A stretch of 64,000 nucleotides of DNA from Candidatus Promineofilum glycogenicum. GTDB lineage: Bacteria; Chloroflexota; Anaerolineae; Promineifilales; Promineifilaceae. Below are positions 57,302-64,000 of the stretch, piece by piece. A program made the translations under genes and the position numbers. The notes under the pieces were generated by a model. The model did no database searches. It saw only the letters and a program-made list of their open reading frames with translations, and was not told the DNA's origin. Each line of letters starts with the position of its first letter. Position 1 is the first letter of the stretch. The stretch covers positions 186,001 through 250,000 of the forward strand of contig JADJHJ010000010.1 in the NCBI GenBank assembly GCA_016707605.1, in the 5' to 3' direction.

Positions 57302-59560
57302 ATGAACGCGCAGCTCCTAACCACCCTGACCTGGCTGATACCGGCCATGCCGATTGCGGCCTTCTTCATCATCGCCCTGTTCGCCTGGCGCAGCCGGACG
57401 CTGAGTTGGATCATCGCCTGGGTCGCCATCATCAGCTCGCTCGTCATGAGCTGGACGGTGGCCATCAGCGTCCTCGGCCGCGGCCTCCACGTCCTGGAGG
57501 AGCACCCGGAGCAGATCGCCGGCGCCGTCCAATGGCTGCCCCTGGGCGACTTCTATCAGGGGCAGTGGCTCAAGATGGGCGTGGCCGTTGACCCGCTGGG
57601 GGCGATCATGCTGCTCATGGTCTCCTTCGCCACGACGATGATCTTCGTCTACAGCGTCGGCTACCACAACTGGGGCCACGGCCTGGGCAAGCACAAGGGC
57701 GAACCGCAGCACGACATGACCGAAGAGCCGCTGCTGGCCCGCTTCTTCGGCTACATGTGCCTCTTCGGCGGCTCCATGTTGCTGCTGGTCGTGGCCGATA
57801 ACCTGCTGCTGCTTTTCGTCGGCTGGGAGTTGATGGGCTTCTGCTCCTACTCGCTCATCGGCTTCTGGTACGCCCGCAACTACCCGCAGCACCAGGAGAT
57901 CACCCGCATTCCGCCGCGCGAGGCGGCCAAGAAGGCGTTCATGACCACCCGCATCGCCGACGTGGTCATGCTGCTGGGCATCGTCTTCTTCTGGTGGGCC
58001 TTCGGCACGCTGGACTTTAGCGAGGCGTTCACGGCCGAGAGCTTCGAACAGGTCATCAACCTCGTCGGCTTCGGCGGGCTGGGCATCATGACCCTGCTGC
58101 TGTTCACCGGCACGGTCGGCAAGTCGGCCCAGTGGCCGCTGCACGTCTGGTTGCCCGACGCCATGGAAGGCCCGACGCCGGTCAGCGCCATCATCCATGC
58201 CGCGGCCATGGTCTCGGCCGGCATCTTCATGCTGCTGCGCATCTTCCCGCTCATCGCCGTCAGCATCGAAGGCACGCCCTACGTTGGGCTGGTCATCGCC
58301 GGCATCGGCGCGTTCACGGCCCTGATGGCGGCCACCATCGCCCTGGCCCAATACGACGTGAAGGGCGTGCTGGCCTATTCGACCATCTCGCAGTTGGGCT
58401 TCATGGTCGCCGCCGTCGGCCTGGGGGCCTACGTGCCGGCCGCCTTCCACCTGATCACCCACGCCTTCTTCAAGGCGCTGCTCTTCCTGGCCTCCGGCTC
58501 GGTCATCCACGGCATGGAGCACGGCGCGGTACACGTCCACGACCACCACCACGACCCGCAGGACATGCGCAACATGGGCGGCCTGCGCCACAAGATGCCC
58601 GTCACCTTCTGGACGTTCCTTATCGGCGGTCTGGCCCTGGCCGGCTTCCCGTTCATCACCGCCGGCTTCTGGTCGAAGGACGAAATCTTCGCCGAGGCGT
58701 GGTACCAGTGGTCCCACGACGCCAAGCTGCTGGCCCTGGTCGTCTTCATCACCCTGGCCGTGGCCGCCCTGCTGACCGCCTTCTACACCGCGCGGCAGAT
58801 CAGCATGACCTTCCTGGGCAAGCCGCGCACCGAGCTAGCCGAGCACGCCCACGAGAGCAGCCCGTTCATGACTGTGCCCCTGGTGCTGCTGGCCGTCTTT
58901 GCCGTCACCGCCGGCTGGAGCGGCATCTCCGACCGCTTCCTAGGCACCGATGGCATCTTCTACAACTTCTTCCACCACTACGCCGGGGCGCAGTACTTCC
59001 ACCTGATGGAAGAGCTGCACGAACTGGGGCTGGTGGCGCACACCTTCGAGACGCTGCCCTGGTCGTGGATTCCGCTCATCGTCTCGCTGGTCGTGGCGTT
59101 GGGCGGCCTGGCTCTGGGCTGGTGGGTCTATGGCCGCCGGCCGCTGGAATCGGGCCAGCCCGACCCGATGATCCGCACCCTCGGCCCGGCCCACGGCTTC
59201 CTGAATAACAAGTGGGGCTGGGACGGCCTCTACCAGCGGCTGTTCATCGGCCCGACGGCCTACTTCTCGGAGAAGATCGCCTACGAACTGATCGACCGGA
59301 ACATCATTGACGGCATTCTTCACGGCATCGCCCGCGCCTTCTACCGCACCGGAGCCGCCTTCAAGCGCTTCGAGGAGGTAGTCATCAGCAGCGGCGTCGA
59401 CAAGATCAAGGACGGCTTCCTGTCCTTTGCCAAGGAGTTCCGCTATTTGCAGACGGGCAAGGTGCAGGAGTACGCCCTGATCTCCGTCTTCATCGCCACG
59501 GCGCTGGCGGTGGTTGTCCTGCTGATCAACAGCGGCTTGCTCGCGAACATTTTCAATTAG
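57302..59560 (+). CDS. nuoL: NADH-quinone oxidoreductase subunit L
   Basis: The 752-residue protein is an antiporter-like NuoL. It has VGWELMGFCSYSLIGFW, the conserved Lys in VGKSAQWPLHVWLPDAMEGP, SALIHA-type SAIIHAAAMVSAG, KGVLAYSTISQLGFM and HAFFKALLFLASGSVIHGMEH. It pumps protons at the distal end of complex I. It is longer than the E. coli protein because of a C-terminal amphipathic helix region plus a final membrane helix. Confidence 0.93.
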   Translation: MNAQLLTTLTWLIPAMPIAAFFIIALFAWRSRTLSWIIAWVAIISSLVMSWTVAISVLGRGLHVLEEHPEQIAGAVQWLPLGDFYQGQWLKMGVAVDPLGAIMLLMVSFATTMIFVYSVGYHNWGHGLGKHKGEPQHDMTEEPLLARFFGYMCLFGGSMLLLVVADNLLLLFVGWELMGFCSYSLIGFWYARNYPQHQEITRIPPREAAKKAFMTTRIADVVMLLGIVFFWWAFGTLDFSEAFTAESFEQVINLVGFGGLGIMTLLLFTGTVGKSAQWPLHVWLPDAMEGPTPVSAIIHAAAMVSAGIFMLLRIFPLIAVSIEGTPYVGLVIAGIGAFTALMAATIALAQYDVKGVLAYSTISQLGFMVAAVGLGAYVPAAFHLITHAFFKALLFLASGSVIHGMEHGAVHVHDHHHDPQDMRNMGGLRHKMPVTFWTFLIGGLALAGFPFITAGFWSKDEIFAEAWYQWSHDAKLLALVVFITLAVAALLTAFYTARQISMTFLGKPRTELAEHAHESSPFMTVPLVLLAVFAVTAGWSGISDRFLGTDGIFYNFFHHYAGAQYFHLMEELHELGLVAHTFETLPWSWIPLIVSLVVALGGLALGWWVYGRRPLESGQPDPMIRTLGPAHGFLNNKWGWDGLYQRLFIGPTAYFSEKIAYELIDRNIIDGILHGIARAFYRTGAAFKRFEEVVISSGVDKIKDGFLSFAKEFRYLQTGKVQEYALISVFIATALAVVVLLINSGLLANIFN

Positions 59561-59567
59561 GAAGTTC

Positions 59568-59644
59568 TATCCGCAGATTTGGCAGATTCGGCAGATTTCA
59601 GATTCTCTTTCTGATAAATCTGCCGAATCTGCCGAATCTGCGGA
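59568..59644. repeat. Palindromic repeat, family D
   Basis: ATCCGCAGATTTGGCAG and CGGCAGATT words mirror AATCTGCCG words ending CTGCGGAT around CAGATTCTCTTTCTG. It lies between nuoL and the first nuoM. Confidence 0.92.
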
Positions 59645-59671
59645 TGAGAACAATCGGTTGGCGACACGACT

Positions 59672-61244
59672 ATGGACGTCATTCTCGACAATCTACTCAT
59701 CCTGACCATCTTCTTCCCGCTGGCGGCATCGCTGGTCATCTTCGCCTTGCCCGACGACGCCAAGGACACCGCCCGCCGGCTGGCGCTGCTGTTCAGCCTG
59801 GTGCCGCTGGTGCTGGTGCTGGTCATGTGGTTCAACTACGACCGCGTGGACGCCGGCATCCAGTTCGAGACGCTGCTGCCCTGGTTCCCGTCCATCGGCT
59901 CCAGCTTCCACATCGGCATCGACGGCATCAGCCTGGCCATGATGCTGCTGACGACGCTGCTGACGCCGCTGGCCATCCTGGCCTCCTTTCGAGATCGAAG
60001 AGAACGTGCGCACCTACATGTTCCTCTTCCTGCTCATGGAAACGGCCATGCTGGGCCTGTTCGCCTCGCTCGACCTGATCATCTTCTTCATCTTCTGGGA
60101 GTTCGGCCTGGTGCCGATGTACTTCCTGATCAAGATTTGGGGCGGCAAGGATCGCGAGTACGCCTCGTTCAAGTTCATCATCTACACCATGGCCGGCAGT
60201 CTGGGCCTGTTGCTGGCCATCCAGGTCATGGGCATCTCGATGGGCACGTTCGACATCGTGGAACTCATGACCACCTGGGTCAACCTGCCGCCGGGCAGCG
60301 TCTTGCCCAACACCGGCATCTCGGTCGACCTGGTGAAGGGCATCGCCTTCTGGGCCTTCGTCATCGCCTTCGCCATCAAAGTGCCCATCTGGCCCTTCCA
60401 CACCTGGCTGCCCGACGCCCACACGCAGGCCCCGACGGCCGGCTCGATGATCCTGGCCGGCGTGCTGCTGAAGCTGGGGGCCTATGGCTTCATCCGCCTG
60501 GTCATCCCCCTCTTCCCGGCCCAGGCGCAGGTGACGGCCGGCGTCCTGGCCATCCTGGGCATGCTCAGCATCGTCCTGGGGGCCTACGCCGCCTTCGGCC
60601 AGTGGGACTTCAAGCGGCTGGTGGCCTACTCGTCCATCAACCACATGGGCTTCGTCGTCCTGGGCATCGCCGTCATGGCCTACGCCTACGGCCTGCCGGG
60701 GCGCGAACCCGGCCTCAGCTACGACGCCATCATCGCCACCAACGGCGCGGTGATGCAGATGTTCAACCACGGCCTGTCGGCGGCGGGCATGTTCTTCCTG
60801 GTCGGCGTCATCTATTCGCGCACCCACACCCGCGACCTGAAGGAGTACGGCGGCATCTGGACCATCATGCCCATCTACGGCATGATCCTCATCTTCACCA
60901 GCATGGCCTCGCTGGGCCTGCCCGGCCTCAACGGCTTCGTGGGCGAATTCCTGGTCATTCGCGGCGCGTGGTCGGTCTTCACCGTGCAACTGGCCCTGTC
61001 GATGCTCGGCCTGCTGATGACCGGCGCCTACATCCTCAAGGGCATCGGCGCGACGCTCCACGGGCCGCTGAAGCCGCAGTGGGCCGGCCTGCCGGAGATG
61101 ACTGCCCGCGAGCATCTGGTCATCTGGCCGCTCATGGCCCTCATGCTCAGCCTGGGCGTCTGGCCGCAGTGGCTGTTGGCCGTCATTAATGACACTGTGA
61201 CGAGGCTCTTCAGCTGGTTGGTTAGGTGGGCGCTTCCTCCCTAA
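59672..61244 (+). CDS. nuoM: NADH-quinone oxidoreductase subunit M, copy 1 (frameshifted)
   Basis: Two frames make one protein of about 523 residues. The N-terminus runs from ATG 59672 (LILTIFFPLAASLVIFALP, FHIGIDGISLAMMLL). After a break at about 59990 comes EIEENVRTYMFLFLLMETAM, FWEFGLVPMYFLIKIWGG, the conserved Lys in VPIWPFHTWLPDAHTQAP and VAYSSINHMGFV. TCC TTT CGA G reads correctly as TCC TTC GAG, so one T appears surplus. Because nuoM should be needed, I infer a sequence error rather than decay. The second frame alone runs 60006-61244. Confidence 0.88.
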
Positions 61245-61265
61245 TCCCTAACCCCTAATCCCTAA
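61243..61265. repeat. Family-B fragment between the two nuoM genes
   Basis: TAATCCCTAACCCCTAATCC is a short single-arm remnant of the GGGATTA family immediately after the first nuoM stop. Confidence 0.6.
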
Positions 61266-61278
61266 ATAGGGAAACACT

Positions 61279-62937
61279 ATGGACTTCCCCTATCTCTCAA
61301 TCATCGCCCTCTCGCCCATCCTTTTCGCGGTGCTCATCTTGATGCTGCCCAAGGAGCGGGGCGAGAACGCCCGCATGTTGGGCCTGGCGGCCATGGTGCT
61401 GGGGCTGGTGCTGTCGCTCTACGTCTACATCGCCACCTACCAGAGCCTGCCGGAAGCGGGCGCGCCCTGGGCCGAATCGTTGCGCTTCGTCGAGGAACAC
61501 AGTTGGGTTCCCGCCCTCGACCTGAACTACATCGTCGGCGTCGACGGGCTGAGCGCCACGCTGGTGCTGCTGACCAGCATCGTCGGCCTGGGCGGCGTGC
61601 TCGTCTCGTGGAGCATCGAGGATCGGCCGCGCGAGTTCTACGCCTTCTTCATGCTGCTGGTGGCCGGCGTCCACGGCGTCTTTGTGGCCGTCGATGCCTT
61701 CCTGCTCTTCTTCTTCTACGAGTTGGCCGTGCTGCCCATGTACGTCCTGATCGTCGTCTGGGGCTGGAAGGTCAGCCGCGAATACGCGGCCATGAAGCTG
61801 ACCCTCTACCTGCTCATCGGCAGCTTCGTCTCGTTCATCGCCTTCCTGGTGCTCTACTTCACCCCGGTCGACGGCGGCGCGCCGCTGCGAACGTTCGACC
61901 TGCGCATCTGGTCGGAGGCCAGCTTCGCCTTCAACATCCAGATCATCTGGTTCATGCCCCTCTTCCTGGGCTTCGGCGTGCTGGCCGGTCTGTGGCCGTT
62001 CCACAACTGGTCGCCCGACGGCCACGTGGCCGCGCCGACGGCCGTGTCGATGATCCACGCCGGCGTGCTGATGAAGCTGGGGGCCTACGCCGCCATGCGC
62101 GTCGGCATCCAACTGCTGCCGGAGGGGGCCGTCTACTGGCTGCCGTTCATCCTGCTGCTGACCCTGGTCAACGTCGTCTACGGCGCGTTCATCGCCATGC
62201 GCCAGAAGGACATGAAGTATCTCATCGGCTACTCCAGCGTCAGCCACATGGGGCTGGTGTCGATGGGCTTCGCCGCCCTGACCATCGCCGGCTTCACCGG
62301 CGCGGGCATCCAGATGGTCAGCCACGGCATCATGACCGCCCTCTTCTTCTCCGTCGTCGGCATGATCTACGACCGCGCCCACACCCGCGACATGGACGAA
62401 CTGAGCGGCATGCGCCGCGCCCTGCCCTGGACGGTGGTGGCCTTCATCATCGGCGGTCTGGTCAGCATGGGTATGCCCGGCCTGTCCGGCTTCATCGCCG
62501 AGTTTCCCATCTTCCTCGGCGTCTGGAACGGCAACAGCCTCGACCTGAACGCCGTGTTCGGCCTGAACCCGTCGAACTACTACGGCCTGGTGGCCATCAT
62601 CTCCGTGCTGGGCATCATCATCACCGCCGGCTACGTCCTGCGCGCCATCCAGTCGGTCTTCTTCGGCGAATACGACGCCGAGAAGTGGCACGACATGCGG
62701 CCGCTGATGGGCATCGACAAGCTGGTGCTGGTCGGCTTCTCTGTCATCCTGATCGTCATCGGCGTCTACCCGGCCGTCATCGCCCCCATCGTCACGTCGG
62801 GCATGGAGCCGGTCGTCGAGCGTCTGAACGTCGCCCAACAGGCGGCCCAATTCCACGGCGGAACCCTGGCCGGCTCGGCTCAACACCTGCTGGAGATCGT
62901 CGCCGCTAACCTTTCGAGCTGGTTGGGAGGTGCTTAG
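61279..62937 (+). CDS. nuoM: NADH-quinone oxidoreductase subunit M, copy 2
   Basis: The 552-residue protein is a second complete NuoM-type antiporter subunit: DLNYIVGVDGLSATLVLLTS, FFFYELAVLPMYVLIVVWG, the Lys-bearing LAGLWPFHNWSPDGHVAAPT, MIHAGVLMKLGAYA, KYLIGYSSVSHMGLVSMG. It differs substantially from copy 1, so it is an old duplication and not a recent repeat. A second NuoM could add a proton channel, as proposed for complex I variants with two NuoM. Its stop overlaps the nuoN GTG by one base. Confidence 0.92.
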   Translation: MDFPYLSIIALSPILFAVLILMLPKERGENARMLGLAAMVLGLVLSLYVYIATYQSLPEAGAPWAESLRFVEEHSWVPALDLNYIVGVDGLSATLVLLTSIVGLGGVLVSWSIEDRPREFYAFFMLLVAGVHGVFVAVDAFLLFFFYELAVLPMYVLIVVWGWKVSREYAAMKLTLYLLIGSFVSFIAFLVLYFTPVDGGAPLRTFDLRIWSEASFAFNIQIIWFMPLFLGFGVLAGLWPFHNWSPDGHVAAPTAVSMIHAGVLMKLGAYAAMRVGIQLLPEGAVYWLPFILLLTLVNVVYGAFIAMRQKDMKYLIGYSSVSHMGLVSMGFAALTIAGFTGAGIQMVSHGIMTALFFSVVGMIYDRAHTRDMDELSGMRRALPWTVVAFIIGGLVSMGMPGLSGFIAEFPIFLGVWNGNSLDLNAVFGLNPSNYYGLVAIISVLGIIITAGYVLRAIQSVFFGEYDAEKWHDMRPLMGIDKLVLVGFSVILIVIGVYPAVIAPIVTSGMEPVVERLNVAQQAAQFHGGTLAGSAQHLLEIVAANLSSWLGGA

Positions 62938-64000
62938 TGAGCCCCAATATTACTATGTCCTGGGTGCTGGCTCTGGCACCGGAGATCGGCCTGCTGGTCG
63001 TGCTCTTCTGCGTCTTGATCTTCGACAAGCTGTTCAAGCCGTCCAGCCCGCGTCAGGTCGGTCTGTTCACCGCCTGGGGCGGCGTGGCCGTGCTGGCGCT
63101 GACCATCGTGCTCTACTGGCTCTTCAGTGAGCCGGATCCCTTGTGGACGCTGAGCGAGAGCGCCTTCTGGGGCGGCATGATCCGCAACGACCTGGTGACG
63201 CTCGTCTTTCGGCTGATGTTTCTGTCGGCCCTCATCCTGACCGCTCTGCTGTCGATGGACGTGCCGCGGCTGCAAAAGATTGAGTACTACGCCCTGCTCA
63301 TCACCGCCACCATCGGCTTCAGCCTCATGGCCGCCTCGACCGACCTGATCATGATCTACGTCGCCCTGGAGACGGCCAGTATCTCGTCCTACCTGCTGGC
63401 CGGCTTCTACAGCGGCGAGGGGCGCTCGTCGGAAGCGGGCATGAAGTACTTCGTCTATGGCGCGTTCACCACGGCGGTCATGCTCTACGGTATGAGTTTG
63501 CTCTACGGCATCACCGGCCAGACGAACATCTACGTCATCGGCAGCGTTTTCAGCGGCGAGCAGACGGCCGGTGTCGAGCCGTTGCTGCTGCTGGCGGCGG
63601 TGCTGGTCGTCGTCGGCTTCGCCTTCAAGACCTCGATTGTGCCCTACCACTTCTGGGCGCCCGACGTTTACGAAGGCGCGCCGACGCCGTTCACCGGCTT
63701 CCTGTCCACGGCCTCCAAGGCGGCCGGGTTCGCCGTCTTCCTGCGCGTCTTCCTGGCCGGCGCGCTTGGCCCGGTGGTGCAGGGGGAGTGGTGGGCCATG
63801 CTCGTCGCCATGTGCATCATCACCATGCTGCTGGGCAACTTCGTCGCCATCTACCAGACAAACATCAAGCGCCTGCTGGCCTACTCCAGCATCGCCCAGG
63901 CCGGCTACGCCCTCATCGGCCTGGTCACGCTGACCCAGGACGGCTCCGGGGCGACGCTGTTCTATCTGCTGATGTACGTCTTCACCAACATCGCCGCCTT
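62937..64000 (+). CDS. nuoN: NADH-quinone oxidoreductase subunit N, 3' truncated by window edge
   Basis: From the GTG at 62937 (GGGAGG upstream) about 354 residues are visible before the window ends. They include FFLSALIL-type helices, MIYVALETASISSYLLAGF, GMKYFVYGAFTTAVMLYG, the conserved Lys in VGFAFKTSIVPYHFWAPDVYEGAPTP and KRLLAYSSIAQAGY. It is the third antiporter-like proton-pumping subunit type of complex I. Confidence 0.93.
   Translation, partial: MSPNITMSWVLALAPEIGLLVVLFCVLIFDKLFKPSSPRQVGLFTAWGGVAVLALTIVLYWLFSEPDPLWTLSESAFWGGMIRNDLVTLVFRLMFLSALILTALLSMDVPRLQKIEYYALLITATIGFSLMAASTDLIMIYVALETASISSYLLAGFYSGEGRSSEAGMKYFVYGAFTTAVMLYGMSLLYGITGQTNIYVIGSVFSGEQTAGVEPLLLLAAVLVVVGFAFKTSIVPYHFWAPDVYEGAPTPFTGFLSTASKAAGFAVFLRVFLAGALGPVVQGEWWAMLVAMCIITMLLGNFVAIYQTNIKRLLAYSSIAQAGYALIGLVTLTQDGSGATLFYLLMYVFTNIAA

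Overview
This window is a GC-rich bacterial chromosome segment, most likely from the phylum Chloroflexota (Anaerolineae/Promineofilum-like). That placement is an inference from gene content: large secreted proteins with Pro/Thr linkers, InlB-type and FG-GAP repeats, dense nSTAND/WD40 genes, a complex I cluster with two nuoM genes, and many -10 hexamers lying only 7-10 nt before start codons. No rRNA, tRNA, CRISPR array, prophage or transposase gene was found.

Layout. 1-9143: the end of a capsular-polysaccharide/sulfotransferase-like gene and two giant divergent secreted proteins (FG-GAP/VCBS and InlB-repeat), each interrupted by a frameshift. 9287-16421: a hypothetical gene, an adenine-class DNA methyltransferase overlapping an endonuclease III, an ECF sigma factor with a zinc-finger anti-sigma candidate, DUF427, glucokinase, 6-phosphogluconolactonase and a decayed PIN toxin module. 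16499-20329 (minus): a VanZ-like protein, CDP-glucose 4,6-dehydratase and a glycosyltransferase. 20571-25404: a tight operon of two SPFH-like proteins, a TPR-like protein and a PfkB kinase. 25500-34713: phytol/dolichol kinase-like, a beta-helix surface protein with a structured leader, Pcm, a metallopeptidase, a DDAH-like hydrolase, an S58 peptidase and PanD. 34829-42090: LuxR-DUF805, an ABC exporter (ATPase with two cNMP-binding domains plus an FtsX permease) and lysine 2,3-aminomutase. 42239-51733: an nSTAND1-WD40 gene with an effector-associated-domain partner, an M23 peptidase and a PGRP-type amidase. 51819-54348: a geranylgeranyl-reductase-like flavoprotein, a MazF-type toxin-antitoxin pair and an OmpR-family regulator. 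54592-64000: the complex I membrane arm nuoA-H-J-K-L-M-M-N (N runs off the window).

The standout signal is not a gene. About 40 imperfect palindromes, in roughly a dozen sequence families, occupy most intergenic gaps. The arms of several families are tandem short words, often heptamers (GGTTCCA/GGGGCCA, GGGATTA, GTTGTCA). They also sit inside genes as translated insertions: at least six in the FtsX permease, three in the S58 peptidase, one in the VanZ protein and one in the amidase. One family supplies the stop codon of three unrelated genes, giving the same Arg-Asp-stop ending. They recall Rickettsia palindromic elements and cyanobacterial heptamer STRR repeats, but I do not recognise these families.

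Several genes expected to be functional (nuoM, kamA, the DDAH-like gene, the phytol kinase-like gene, the S58 peptidase) are broken by single-base indels, mostly in homopolymer runs. I read these mainly as sequence errors, though true decay cannot be excluded for the large surface and WD40 genes.
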